From assembly GCA_949710005.1 (NCBI GenBank), contig OX453276.1:8000877-8064876 (forward strand): DNA of 64,000 nt. The letters run 5' to 3'. Position 1 is the first letter of the stretch. The number at the start of each line of letters is the position of its first letter. The position numbers were made by a program, and so were the translations under genes. Positions 9,317-17,273 of the stretch are shown here, piece after piece. This stretch comes from Ricordea florida (Eukaryota; Cnidaria; Anthozoa; Corallimorpharia; Ricordeidae). The notes beneath the pieces were generated by a model. It worked only from the letters and a program-made list of their open reading frames with translations, was not told the origin of the DNA and ran no database searches.

Positions 9317-9871
9317 ATGACAAGCGTAGAAGATTATATTGAAGAAGAAAAGAAAGATGTAAAAGATAATTATAATACCGAACGAAGAGAGGAACATGAA
9401 CTTGAGATAAAACAAGAATCACTAGCTATTCTCGCAGTTCTTGGAACCACAAAGGAATATTTGGGTGTCGATATGAGTCTTGGTGATATAAAAAAATTAT
9501 CGGTAAAAGACATTGAAAAATATTTTAATAGATATAAGGCAGTATTGGGTAAGAAAATTAATGGAGGGTTGTTAGATTCATCTCTACAATTAATTTCTAA
9601 AGTTATTTCTTACATTGTTCCTGTGGATGATATAGAATCTCTTTGTGTTGATTTGAAGAAAGATGATTTGGTTAATCGCGAACTGACAAACATTTTAGGG
9701 CTCTTAGCATTGAAAGCAGGAAGATTGGCAGCACTTGCTAGTGGGTTATTTCAGGTTGTTAAACATGTAAAATTCAACAAAATTCAACAAGTTACAAGTA
9801 CAACTGAGGATAAAATACAAGAGGTTTCAAGAACAAATACAGATAATGATAACACAACTGAATCGATTTAA
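9317..9871 (+). CDS. Conserved Polinton protein, unknown function (184 aa)
   Basis: I do not recognise a catalytic fold. After an acidic N-terminus (to about 35) it is helical, with LSVKDIEKYFNRYKAVLGKK, a hydrophobic segment around LISKVISYIVPVDD, and the conserved ELTNILGLLALKAGRLAALA near residues 120-145, which may form a membrane or core helix. The E2 copy (53083-53625) is about 75% identical. The C-terminus is variable. Position between the ATPase and small membrane proteins suggests a virion or assembly role (inference). Confidence 0.7.
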   Translation: MTSVEDYIEEEKKDVKDNYNTERREEHELEIKQESLAILAVLGTTKEYLGVDMSLGDIKKLSVKDIEKYFNRYKAVLGKKINGGLLDSSLQLISKVISYIVPVDDIESLCVDLKKDDLVNRELTNILGLLALKAGRLAALASGLFQVVKHVKFNKIQQVTSTTEDKIQEVSRTNTDNDNTTESI

Positions 9872-9896
9872 AGATTTCTTAATGATATGTAAAATT
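9865..9896 (+). promoter_or_regulatory. Late-class promoter motif
   Basis: GATTTAAAGATTTCTTAATG, then GATATGTAAAATT immediately before the ATG at 9897. The same layout recurs before at least five other structural genes, and supports 9897 rather than the upstream in-frame ATG at 9846. Confidence 0.55.
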
Positions 9897-10358
9897 ATGT
9901 CTGACCGAACTGAACAAAGTGAAGGAGGAACAGAAGTTGTTGAGCAAATTACAGCGGATCCGGTTGTTAAAGATAAAGAACCTAAAAAGAGAGAAAAAGA
10001 CCCTAAAAAGGTTGCAGCTGGTAAGAAATTAGCTGAATATAATAAAAAAGCAAAAGAAGCTTTAGCCAGGGAGAACCTACGGGCCGCGGAGCAGATGAAA
10101 CGTGAAAAGGAACAAGAGGATATTAAAAATGAAGAGAGTGAAGAAAAAGAAAATGGGAAAGCATGGCTTCCAGAACTATCTTTTACTACTGTTTTGTCTA
10201 TCGTTGGAATAGGGTTTACAGCATTTGATATTTTTATGAGATATCGGGGTGAATATAAAAATAGGATAGCAGATTTATCACAAGTACCAACACAACCCTT
10301 TGAAGCCCCTCCCATAAAGATTCATAATCCTCAACCACCAAAAATTAGAATGATATGA
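9897..10358 (+). CDS. Lys/Glu-rich single-pass membrane protein
   Basis: A 153-aa protein when started at 9897, which aligns with the E2 start (53663) and follows the late promoter motif. The highly charged N-terminal half includes KKVAAGKKLAEYNKKAKEAL, a basic helix that could bind DNA or the capsid. A transmembrane segment follows at about 95-115 (FTTVLSIVGIGFTAFDIFM), and then a proline-rich tail. It has a 21-bp in-frame insert (NLRAAEQ) that is absent in E2. Function unknown; a small virion membrane or core protein is plausible. Confidence 0.75.
   Translation: MSDRTEQSEGGTEVVEQITADPVVKDKEPKKREKDPKKVAAGKKLAEYNKKAKEALARENLRAAEQMKREKEQEDIKNEESEEKENGKAWLPELSFTTVLSIVGIGFTAFDIFMRYRGEYKNRIADLSQVPTQPFEAPPIKIHNPQPPKIRMI
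10074..10094. repeat. GC-rich hairpin-family insert in frame (E1)
   Basis: Twenty-one extra bases relative to E2 (53817-53823 is continuous) add NLRAAEQ. They contain CCTACGGGCCGCGGAGCA, an exact 18-nt match to 58254-58271 in E2, which lies in a different gene. An identical sequence at non-homologous sites implies movement or copying. Confidence 0.8.
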
Positions 10359-10390
10359 TTTAAAGGTTTCTTACTGATACAGTAAAAATT
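10357..10390 (+). promoter_or_regulatory. Late-class promoter motif
   Basis: GATTTAAAGGTTTCTTACTG followed by ATACAGTAAAAATT and the ATG at 10391. Conserved in E2 at 54121-54154. Confidence 0.55.
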
Positions 10391-10609
10391 ATGTCAACCG
10401 AAAACAAACTTGTGAAAACTGTTACTGATTCTGCAGTACTTATTGGGTTAGCAGCTGGAGTTGGATATGTAGCTAAAAAAGCAATGAGAGAATCATTTAT
10501 GAACGACCCATCCTCAAGTATTACAAATTATGCAAAATGGGTAGCTGTATTATCAGGTAGTATGTATCTAAAAACATATTTAGAGGATCAAAATATTTTA
10601 CCAAAATAA
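10391..10609 (+). CDS. Small two-pass membrane protein (72 aa)
   Basis: Two hydrophobic segments (about 13-29, SAVLIGLAAGVGYVAKK, and 46-60, AKWVAVLSGSMYLK) flank a conserved FMNDPSSSITNYAK loop. Near-identical in E2 (54155-54373), with 5-6 changes. No known fold. Its stop is followed after 2 bp by the next start, so the two are almost certainly on one transcript. Likely a virion membrane component (inference). Confidence 0.75.
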   Translation: MSTENKLVKTVTDSAVLIGLAAGVGYVAKKAMRESFMNDPSSSITNYAKWVAVLSGSMYLKTYLEDQNILPK

Positions 10610-10611
10610 TT

Positions 10612-11004
10612 ATGGCAACAATAGCAATGATGTTAGGGGGGGCTGTATTAAATGCAACTGCCTTTGTTGGTGGATCATATCTTGCAAAATATCTATCTGG
10701 AAATAAAACAGATACAGAAAAAATACGACACGATAAAGCATTAGAAAAATATCAAAAAGATTACGCTGAATATCAAGAAAATAGACAGAAACTAATTGAT
10801 TGGAAAATGAAACAAAAAGATGAAAAATATCAAGCATCAAAAAATCTTTCAAAAACTGATGAATCATTAGAATTGTATAGTCAAATACACGAACCAAAAT
10901 TTAGTGATTATTATAGACCTAGTAACAATCAAAAGATGGGTGAAATGGCATATGTTGGTGGAGGAATGTTGGCATTGGGGTATACAGCTAGTAAATTCTT
11001 TTAA
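10612..11004 (+). CDS. Small membrane protein with central coiled coil (130 aa)
   Basis: An N-terminal hydrophobic segment (3-28, glycine-rich) and a C-terminal one (114-128, AYVGGGMLALGYTASKF) are joined by a highly charged helix with TEKIRHDKALEKYQKDYAEY. About 85% identical to E2 54376-54768. Function unknown; conserved neighbour of the 72-aa protein. Confidence 0.75.
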   Translation: MATIAMMLGGAVLNATAFVGGSYLAKYLSGNKTDTEKIRHDKALEKYQKDYAEYQENRQKLIDWKMKQKDEKYQASKNLSKTDESLELYSQIHEPKFSDYYRPSNNQKMGEMAYVGGGMLALGYTASKFF

Positions 11005-11016
11005 AAAATTATTTTT

Positions 11017-11050
11017 GTTATGTAACCAGTAATTAGGTTATATAACATAA
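11017..11050. terminator. Bidirectional terminator-like hairpin
   Basis: GTTATGTAACC, a short loop, then GGTTATATAACATAA; an imperfect stem between the ends of convergent genes. The same sequence occurs at 16519-16552 and, with a perfect 11-bp stem, in E2 at 59217-59246, always between convergent genes. Confidence 0.6.
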
Positions 11051-11071
11051 TATTATTTCTTATTTAAGTTT

Positions 11072-11893
11072 TTACATAAGGCTTCCAGTATCTGAATCTT
11101 CGTCATTTTCCATAAAATTAGCAGCTGATTCGCTGTTAGAAATAATTACTTCTGTTTTACATTTACTTGGAATTAATCTTTTCATTTCAATTTTTGGTTC
11201 TACATTCGCTTCATAAAGTTTTACCTGAAGTGAAATACAAGAACCAATAAATATTGATTCAACTTTTATTACACATTCTGCGTGACATCCTTTATTCATT
11301 AAATCTAAAGGTTGTATTTCTTTATCATCCTTCATATTAAAAAATTTAGTGAGAAATTTATCTTTATAACAAATTAATTTTGCATATAGCGTTGGTCCTC
11401 GGTCAGGAACTCTACGCATAGACCTTTTACCATTTTCATCTGTTACTTTTTCCATTTTCCAATATAAAGGATTTAAACCACCCCTGGTTTTAGTAAGATC
11501 TTTTCTTTCCAAGTCAAATCTGTCAATTTTTTCTCTATTATCTACCAAATGATCAATACAACAATCTACTATTTCGTTAAAAGTATCAATCCATTTTTTC
11601 TCTTCGGGTGTGGGTTTATCTCCACTCCATAAACATAAAGGAAAGGTATGTCCTGTAATTTTTTTTGTTTCTTGGCTTAGATTTTCAGAAACTCCAAATG
11701 AATACAAACGTCCAGTTGGAATAACAAGTTCTCCTTCAGTTCCGTCTTTGTTTTTTGTAAAAATTTTAATTCTTTTAAATTCAATCTTTGGTTTGCTATT
11801 AGGGATTTGCCCTGAAATTGGTTTAGAAAAGATCATACGTTCTTTAGGAATATAATTGTTAATATTTATTAATTGTGTGTTTTCATTAGTCAT
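11072..11893 (-). CDS. Possible single-stranded-DNA-binding protein (E1 only)
   Basis: A 273-aa protein absent from E2. Not firmly recognised, but GRLYSFGVSENLSQETKKI, then PLCLWSGDKPTPEEK (about 62-100), recalls uncharacterised proteins of large DNA viruses that have been linked to T7-type single-strand-DNA-binding proteins. The acidic tail NFMENDEDSDTGSLM is typical of such SSBs (known for the family; its meaning here is inference). The gene is on the opposite strand, convergent with the 130-aa gene, and would serve replication alongside the E1-type polymerase. An alternative is an unrelated acquired host or viral gene. Confidence 0.6.
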   Translation of the reverse strand: MTNENTQLININNYIPKERMIFSKPISGQIPNSKPKIEFKRIKIFTKNKDGTEGELVIPTGRLYSFGVSENLSQETKKITGHTFPLCLWSGDKPTPEEKKWIDTFNEIVDCCIDHLVDNREKIDRFDLERKDLTKTRGGLNPLYWKMEKVTDENGKRSMRRVPDRGPTLYAKLICYKDKFLTKFFNMKDDKEIQPLDLMNKGCHAECVIKVESIFIGSCISLQVKLYEANVEPKIEMKRLIPSKCKTEVIISNSESAANFMENDEDSDTGSLM

Positions 11894-11905
11894 TTTATTT
11901 TTATT

Positions 11906-11930
11906 TGTTTTTTTTTTTTTTTTTTTTTTA
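11906..11930. repeat. Homopolymeric T tract
   Basis: A run of about 22 T separates the divergent 273-aa and coiled-coil genes; length is prone to assembly error. It makes the in-frame ATG at 11905 an implausible start. Confidence 0.8.
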
Positions 11931-11968
11931 TTTTTTAAATCAATTTTATATTTTCAAAATAACTTTAG

Positions 11969-12000
11969 GTCTAAAGATTTTCTTACTGATGAGTAAAATC
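11969..12000 (+). promoter_or_regulatory. Late-class promoter motif
   Basis: TCTAAAGATTTTCTTACTGA followed by TGAGTAAAATC and the ATG at 12001. E2 has the same motif (54789-54823) with TAAG in place of TGAG, so the ATG inside this motif at 11989 is unlikely to be the start. Confidence 0.55.
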
Positions 12001-13308
12001 ATGGAAGAATCAGAAAAAACTCCACTATTGAGTAGAGATGATAATGAGGATGATGAGGATGATGTAGAAGAGGTTGAAATGGGCCCAATATCATCAACAA
12101 CTAGGGTAATTAACCCTGATGATGATGGTGAAATGGAAAGTCCTCCTCCAGGAACCCCACCTGACCGTCGTCGAAATCCTCCTCCTGGCACCCCACCCAG
12201 AACCCGTATAGAAGAAACATCGTTTGGCGGTAGGGATTATGAGAGTGAGGGGGGAAGACCTAAATCACAAAAAACTATTGTTAGTGAACGTTTAAAAAAT
12301 AAAGATGAATCTGGAGATTATATTAAATCATTATTTCTTTATGCAGACACATCGCAGTTTTTTCATTGGTATGATGAGTATGGAGACTTAAAAGTAAAAT
12401 TGAAAAGGGGAAACGCAAAAACTTACTCATTATTTAAAGGAGATAAATTGAATAATGAACTTCCTGATACATTAAAAAAAGCTCTAGGTGTTGATTATGA
12501 AACCATTCTTAAAGAAAGAAATAATCTTTTATCACAAAAGGAGGAAGATAATAAAAAAATTACAGAAAGAGACAATGTAATAGCTGAGTTAAAACTCGAT
12601 TTAGAAACATTTGAAAAGGAATTGAGGGGATATTTTTCAAGTGAAACAAATGATAAAGAGAAGATTAGAATCATAGAACAACAACAAACAAAAATTGCGA
12701 AACTTGAAAGCTATTTAGACGCGTCTGATAAACATAAGATGTTAGCTAAATCACAGATTGATGAACTTAGAAGTAAATTAAATAAATACAAAGATGAACT
12801 TGAAAAAAATAAGAAGGGTCAGTCAAATTTAACAATGTTAGAACGCAGTAATGAAAGATTAAAAGCTGAGATTGATAAATTTAGAGAACTATCAAGAAAG
12901 AGTATTATTTACAACCAAGAACAAATAGCTGAGATTGAGAGCCAAAATGAAGAAATACTTAAAAATCTACCATTACGAGAAAGGATAAAGTATATATTCA
13001 AAAAGTATGGTTTTACAGTATTTGCAGTTGTGAGTGCTGTTGGTGTTGTTATTGGTGTTATAGTTTCTAATCTTTCTAGAGGCTTATCCACATTAGGAAA
13101 AGGTGTTGGAAATGGATTAAAAGCTCTTGGGAAGAAACTAGGTGAAATATTACCAGGGATGGTTGGTGCTATTGTAAGCTTTTTATTCAAAACCGCGGGT
13201 GAGGTTATTAGCTTTTTAGGTAAGAATGCTTGGTTGCTAATAATGGCTGTGGTTTTATATTTTGTGGACCGACTAAAAGGAGGAACAAGTGTAAAAAAGA
13301 GAAATTAA
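12001..13308 (+). CDS. Coiled-coil protein with C-terminal membrane segments
   Basis: A 435-aa protein from the ATG at 12001. N-terminus acidic, with a proline-rich direct repeat (PPPGTPPDRRRNPPPGTPP, about 42-60) missing in E2. There follows EETSFGGRDYE, conserved in E2, a long coiled coil (about 155-330), then two hydrophobic segments (YGFTVFAVVSAVGVVIGVIV and NAWLLIMAVVLYFV) separated by a glycine-rich amphipathic stretch, LGKGVGNGLKALGKKLGEIL, and a helix around GAIVSFLFKTAGEV. The C-terminal third is the most conserved part (about 85%). The architecture would suit a virion membrane or penetration factor (inference); no named family was recognised. Confidence 0.75.
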   Translation: MEESEKTPLLSRDDNEDDEDDVEEVEMGPISSTTRVINPDDDGEMESPPPGTPPDRRRNPPPGTPPRTRIEETSFGGRDYESEGGRPKSQKTIVSERLKNKDESGDYIKSLFLYADTSQFFHWYDEYGDLKVKLKRGNAKTYSLFKGDKLNNELPDTLKKALGVDYETILKERNNLLSQKEEDNKKITERDNVIAELKLDLETFEKELRGYFSSETNDKEKIRIIEQQQTKIAKLESYLDASDKHKMLAKSQIDELRSKLNKYKDELEKNKKGQSNLTMLERSNERLKAEIDKFRELSRKSIIYNQEQIAEIESQNEEILKNLPLRERIKYIFKKYGFTVFAVVSAVGVVIGVIVSNLSRGLSTLGKGVGNGLKALGKKLGEILPGMVGAIVSFLFKTAGEVISFLGKNAWLLIMAVVLYFVDRLKGGTSVKKRN

Positions 13309-13310
13309 CA

Positions 13311-13346
13311 AATTTAAAGATATCATGTTGATCAGTAAAATACAAT
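13311..13346 (+). promoter_or_regulatory. Late-class promoter motif
   Basis: AATTTAAAGATATCATGTTG followed by ATCAGTAAAATACAAT and the ATG at 13347; repeated in E2 at 56061-56096. Confidence 0.55.
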
Positions 13347-13943
13347 ATGGATGACTACAAGGGAATTTATCCGCAATTACCTATTGATGGTGATCCAAAT
13401 AATTTCAGACTACAAAAGTCCTGTGAAGTACTAAATAATCTTCAAAAGGAAATTAAACATTACGAGGATGTTAGGAAAAAGTATAATCGAGCTAGAGGAA
13501 TATTTACAAAAATAAGTGTTTGTAGTGGTATATTTTCAGTTATTCTATCTGCAAGTGGTCTCGGAACATCTCTTTCTGGTTTTGGCGCTGTTGTTGGTAT
13601 ACCATTAGGTGTTGTTGGTGGATTTTGTGGGGCGATATCGGTTGGATTCGGTTCTGCTTCTAAACGACTTTCCCATAAAGTTAGTAAACATGAACAGACA
13701 GTTTCTATCGCAAAAGCAAAAGTAAACACTATTAACGACTTGGTTTCAAAGGCATTGCAAGATAACACCATATCAGACCAAGAATTTTCTCTAATTTTAT
13801 CAGAGGTGGATAAGTTTGAAAAACTAAAAATGGAAATCCGCCAAAAAACCAGGAAAGATACAGAAAAAAACTTAAATATGAATCAGATAAGAACAGAGGT
13901 TCGAGAGGAAATATTAAAGGAATTGGTAAGTCGAGATCACTGA
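13347..13943 (+). CDS. Membrane protein with glycine-rich hairpin (198 aa)
   Basis: A conserved N-terminus (YPQLP then FRLQKSCEVL), a short coiled coil, two adjacent hydrophobic segments (about 51-75 and 78-98, GFGAVVGIPLGVVGGFCGAI), and a charged helical C-terminal half including SDQEFSLILSEVDKFEKL. About 88% identical to E2 (56097-56711); the last residues differ. No enzymatic motif is seen. The double glycine-rich membrane hairpin could be a pore or fusion-like element, but that is inference. Confidence 0.7.
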   Translation: MDDYKGIYPQLPIDGDPNNFRLQKSCEVLNNLQKEIKHYEDVRKKYNRARGIFTKISVCSGIFSVILSASGLGTSLSGFGAVVGIPLGVVGGFCGAISVGFGSASKRLSHKVSKHEQTVSIAKAKVNTINDLVSKALQDNTISDQEFSLILSEVDKFEKLKMEIRQKTRKDTEKNLNMNQIRTEVREEILKELVSRDH

Positions 13944-14010
13944 AAATTTCATATGAGAGAACTGATGTAGGATTTAATTGTTTTGCCGGTGTTAGGAAAG
14001 AGTTTATTTA

Positions 14011-14033
14011 AGCGTAGCTGGCCGGCGAAGCCG
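14011..14033. repeat. Double hairpin upstream of 520-aa gene (E1)
   Basis: AGCGTAGCT (stem AGC/GCT) then CGGCGAAGCCG (stem CGGC/GCCG, GAA loop). E2 has a double hairpin at the same position (56797-56824) but with different stem bases and TTC loops. Confidence 0.65.
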
Positions 14034-14062
14034 ATTTAAAAGCAACATGTTATGAACAAAAA

Positions 14063-15625
14063 ATGTCATTATTCAATGATTTCAAAAATAGGTACCCAAG
14101 TGCTAATCTTGATAAATTTACATTTGTGCCTGATTCGTATGGAGGATATATTAAGTGGAAATATAATGGTTTAACTGTAATGACAAATGATGATCCTACT
14201 GGAAAAACATGGACTGATGGCATATCACCTAATATGAAAAGACTTTTATGGAAAGATTTGGGGCTAAATGGCGAAGAATTTAGTTCATCCCTTCGGGGGC
14301 GCTCCGCGTCTTTTCCTGAAAGTTTAACATTAACAAATAGATCTTATCCAATACCAGCTGTTAATTTTGATGATTTTACAAGCGATATAACAAAAATGCT
14401 AACCGATCTAGATATATACGTTTCAAATACGAAGAAATTCACAGCAAAAATGCGTAATGTTTTTACCAATCAAGTAGTTACTTTCAAATTTGGAAAGCAG
14501 AGTAGAAAATGGTTGAATGCTCCTGATATGAATTATTGGCCTCAACAACTTAACTTTGCAGTTTGGTGTGCAACATCTGGTTGTGGGATAAGTCCTTTTG
14601 AAAGTCTAAATTATCCTAAAGTAGTAAATAGCTTTATTAAGTTTCATATATATTTCACAATAAGGAGAATATTATATGAATTGAAACTGCCTTTACCTGA
14701 TGAGCAACCTTTTATGATAAATAATAATCCTTTTAGTAGAGTTGCATATCAAAGATTGTGCGCTGAATTTGGGATTAGTAATAATTCCGATTTTAGATGG
14801 AAAGGAGGAAGAAATTGGGGATTGGGTGATATATTCCTTGATTATGGTTCAGGATATCATGGAAAAGGTGGTGGATATCAAAATGTACATATTGTAAGAA
14901 ATTATGATGTTGAAGCAGACCAATGGCCTGGTGAAGGAAATAAATTCGCTGATGAAGGTGGAAAGAAAGAAAAGGGTAATCTAATTTCATTTATACGTAA
15001 TGATGACTTTGCCGATTTCAAATATGCTTGGTTTATCCCTACAAGTGGACATGGGCTCACTAAAGCTGGACTTGGTAGATTAAATCGATCTGCTGAAGCT
15101 TTTGTATATTGTATATTAGGAGCACAAGTTAACACTAGAAACTCGATTTATGGTAATGGTGGTGGCGCAATAGAAACACAACAAGAATTCTTGGCTTTAT
15201 TTGAAAGTAGTGTGATTGAGAATGACATTTCTAGTTCTATCCAAAGGTATCAATTAGCTGTGGAAGAAGCGAAATTACGGCTTGATGTCGCTATTGCTCC
15301 TGGTGTGTGGTTGATGCCGAGTAATATGATAATCAATACTGAAAGCGTGACAGGTTTTAACAACAAACTTATGAAAGCGAGTAATGATATGAATTTTGGT
15401 GTGAATAATTCCCTAAACACTGAAACAAAAAAAGTTGGAATAAGTCATAACTTAGGATATTCAAAGGTAAAGTTACCTCATATTCTCCTGAAAGGTGGAA
15501 ATGAAACGAATAAAACCCCGCAGGAACTAAAACCCTCAATGAAACAGGACTCAACTCAACATGAAAATAATATATTAGCATTTATAATTCTAGCGGGTGG
15601 ATTAGCGTGGTATCTATTTCGGTAG
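14063..15625 (+). CDS. Conserved Polinton protein with C-terminal membrane anchor (520 aa)
   Basis: Unrecognised fold. A conserved N-terminus (DKFTFVPDSYGGYIKWK), a block QQLNFAVWCATSGCGISPFE (about 155-175) that seems to be a family signature, then IHIYFTIRRILYELKLPLP, FRWKGGRN and a long conserved stretch with HGLTKAGLGRLNRSAEAFVY. The C-terminus ends in a transmembrane helix (about 500-518) with only a few residues after it, so it is tail-anchored. A hairpin insert at 14286-14310 adds residues absent in E2. The size, invariance and anchor suggest a virion surface or internal-membrane protein (inference). Confidence 0.75.
   Translation: MSLFNDFKNRYPSANLDKFTFVPDSYGGYIKWKYNGLTVMTNDDPTGKTWTDGISPNMKRLLWKDLGLNGEEFSSSLRGRSASFPESLTLTNRSYPIPAVNFDDFTSDITKMLTDLDIYVSNTKKFTAKMRNVFTNQVVTFKFGKQSRKWLNAPDMNYWPQQLNFAVWCATSGCGISPFESLNYPKVVNSFIKFHIYFTIRRILYELKLPLPDEQPFMINNNPFSRVAYQRLCAEFGISNNSDFRWKGGRNWGLGDIFLDYGSGYHGKGGGYQNVHIVRNYDVEADQWPGEGNKFADEGGKKEKGNLISFIRNDDFADFKYAWFIPTSGHGLTKAGLGRLNRSAEAFVYCILGAQVNTRNSIYGNGGGAIETQQEFLALFESSVIENDISSSIQRYQLAVEEAKLRLDVAIAPGVWLMPSNMIINTESVTGFNNKLMKASNDMNFGVNNSLNTETKKVGISHNLGYSKVKLPHILLKGGNETNKTPQELKPSMKQDSTQHENNILAFIILAGGLAWYLFR
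14286..14310. repeat. Double-hairpin insert inside 520-aa gene (E1)
   Basis: CCCTTCGGGG (TTCG loop) then GGCGCTCCGCGTC (5-bp stem with one G-T pair, TCC loop). It encodes part of SSSLRGRSA, which E2 does not have at 57057-57080. Confidence 0.75.
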
Positions 15626-15868
15626 TTCATGAGTATTTCACGTGATTATGATTGTTTACAAATTAGTGTTCACGTGTAGAACAATAGATTGCATACTTTT
15701 GCGACATAGCAACAAGCAAAACGTAAAGTGGTTTTGAAATTGAAAAGTAGATTTTATGTTTACTTTTAAAAGGCTCGTTTCTAACGTCGCGCAGGAATGT
15801 GATTACGTCAATGCAAATTACAGCGCAGCTGGTTTAAAGATGAATATAAAGTAACCAAACAAAAAAAA
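15626..15868. other. E1 intergenic spacer before penton gene
   Basis: No ORF. Two TTCACGTG copies (about 15637 and 15669) and a TTTAAAGATGAATATAAAG block just before the next start; the E2 spacer is only 96 bp but keeps AAAGATGAATAT. Probably promoter. Confidence 0.5.
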
Positions 15869-16504
15869 ATGTTTAGCATTACCATGTATGAGCCTGAAAC
15901 AAGGATTTATTTAGAACCTCCTCTTAAAAATATTAGTGAGATGCAACTACTAGATTGTAATATTAAAACTAAAAGATTTATTAATTTCAAGGATCGGCAG
16001 ATAATAGAAAATGATAATAAGATTGGCTTCATAATAATTGAACCGGGTACATATTCTCTTCGTAATATTAATTCGATCTTTTTTAATGATCCGACTAGGG
16101 AAAAGATAACAATAATTGAGACTGATACTGTTGACTATCTATATTCAAATAAGAACTTTAACGTTAAACTTCCTAGAGCTTTGTCTATTGGTTTAGGTGT
16201 GCCTGAAATTATAAATCCTGGTAGATTATACCCTATAAATATACAAATTAAGGGGCCATTTAGGCTTATGTGTAGTATAGTTGATAATAAGTCTTCATAT
16301 ATGAATAAAACAAAATATGGAGAACCTGTGAAACTCTCACCATCAACACTACTTGCAAACATACCCTCAAAAGATTATCCAACAATTCCACTTCGAACAT
16401 ATGAGAGCGTAATAAACCACTTTGATTTAACCATATTAGACAATGAATGGGAAAAACTTGATCTAAAGGGTTCTCCTATAACTTTTAGTTTAAGATTTAG
16501 ATAA
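15869..16504 (+). CDS. Penton / minor capsid protein candidate (211 aa)
   Basis: A beta-rich protein of the size of Polinton penton (single jelly-roll) proteins. Matching features are an EPGTYSLRNINSIF segment (about 62-75) resembling the EPG-Y-DI motif of the family, an LGVPEIINPGRLYPINI block, and the ending KGSPITFSLRFR. It is the last rightward gene, as is common for this protein. About 72% identical to E2 (58550-59185), less than the major capsid protein, as expected for an exposed vertex protein. The assignment is by remembered family motifs and not a search. Confidence 0.6.
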   Translation: MFSITMYEPETRIYLEPPLKNISEMQLLDCNIKTKRFINFKDRQIIENDNKIGFIIIEPGTYSLRNINSIFFNDPTREKITIIETDTVDYLYSNKNFNVKLPRALSIGLGVPEIINPGRLYPINIQIKGPFRLMCSIVDNKSSYMNKTKYGEPVKLSPSTLLANIPSKDYPTIPLRTYESVINHFDLTILDNEWEKLDLKGSPITFSLRFR

Positions 16505-16518
16505 ATTTAGCGTATTTT

Positions 16519-16552
16519 GTTATGTAACCATTATTTAGGTTATATAACATAA
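16519..16552. terminator. Bidirectional terminator-like hairpin
   Basis: Same sequence as 11017-11050 (GTTATGTAACC ... GGTTATATAACATAA), located between the convergent penton and 169-aa genes. Confidence 0.6.
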
Positions 16553-16566
16553 TTATATAAGATTAT

Positions 16567-17186
16567 TTACTTTTTTGACCATCTTTCTTCCAAATCTCTT
16601 AATTCTTGAAAATCTAAATATCTACTTGGCTGCCATATTGCAGCAACTATTTCATCATGTAATTTTTTGTAGAATTTCTTTTTATGTTCTAACTTATAAA
16701 TATCTATTTTTATTTTAACCTTTAATGACCCAACAATAAAATTTTTATCAAACTTATTAATATTACATTCCTTATCATAATAACCAAAAATTTCATCATA
16801 ACCATCCCCAAGAATATATTCCTTATTTTCATAATAATACTCAAGTCCAACATATTCTTCTAAAATTTCTTTAAACTTTTTATTAGCATAATTTAATAAA
16901 TTTTTTACAAACTTATAAACAAATATACCATTCACACCAAAATTTATATCCTCGTAATAATTAAAAGAGCATCCATTATCATATTCATCATCATCTTTAT
17001 TATAATAAATAATTTCAAAAATATATCCATTTTTTTTATCAATAAAAACACGATTTTTTGATATCTTTTTTAACAAATTTTTTTTATTGACTTTATAAAA
17101 TCACAAATTTTAAGTTTTTTTATATTATAATATTTTAAAATAATAAATATTTTTCCAGTATTTACATTCTTTACTAGTCTTTCCAT
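16567..17186 (-). pseudogene. Frameshifted homologue of E2 218-aa protein
   Basis: The long reading frame begins near 17076 without ATG. Upstream, an ATG at 17186 preceded by the early promoter motif opens a second frame whose product (MERLVKN... KYYNIKKLKICDFIKS) aligns with the N-terminus of the E2 218-aa protein. The two frames meet at an A8 tract (17078-17085), so one base appears lost, either truly or as a sequencing error. The C-terminus has the shared motif IWQPSRYLDF, corresponding to WHPSRYLDWC in E2, which resembles small proteins of giant viruses and Polintons. Function unknown. Confidence 0.7.
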
Positions 17187-17209
17187 ATTTAATACTTTTA
17201 TTTTATATA

Positions 17210-17224
17210 TTTAAATCATAATTC
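17210..17224 (-). promoter_or_regulatory. Early-class promoter motif (minus strand)
   Basis: Reads GAATTATGATTTAAA on the minus strand, 23-38 nt before the ATG at 17186. Confidence 0.55.
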
Positions 17225-17273
17225 ATTTTTTTATGTATCACTTTATTATGTTATACAAAATAATTAGACCCTA

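Larger units (their letters stand above)
11008..11910. other. E1-specific cassette (hairpin + 273-aa gene)
   Basis: In E2 the 130-aa gene is followed after 55 bp by the coiled-coil gene. In E1 about 0.9 kb is added here: a terminator-like hairpin and one oppositely oriented gene. The cassette has borders close to 11005 and 11960. Confidence 0.75.

Noticed and set aside
9846-9896. Upstream ATG for the Lys/Glu-rich membrane protein
   Set aside because: E2 lacks this extension, and the promoter motif lies within it.
11905-12000. N-terminal extension (Phe-rich) of the coiled-coil protein
   Set aside because: Encoded by a T-tract and promoter motif; E2 begins at the equivalent of 12001.
15869-16504. 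Protease identity for the 211-aa protein
   Set aside because: No catalytic His/Cys arrangement; beta-rich with EPG-Y motif, better fit to a penton.
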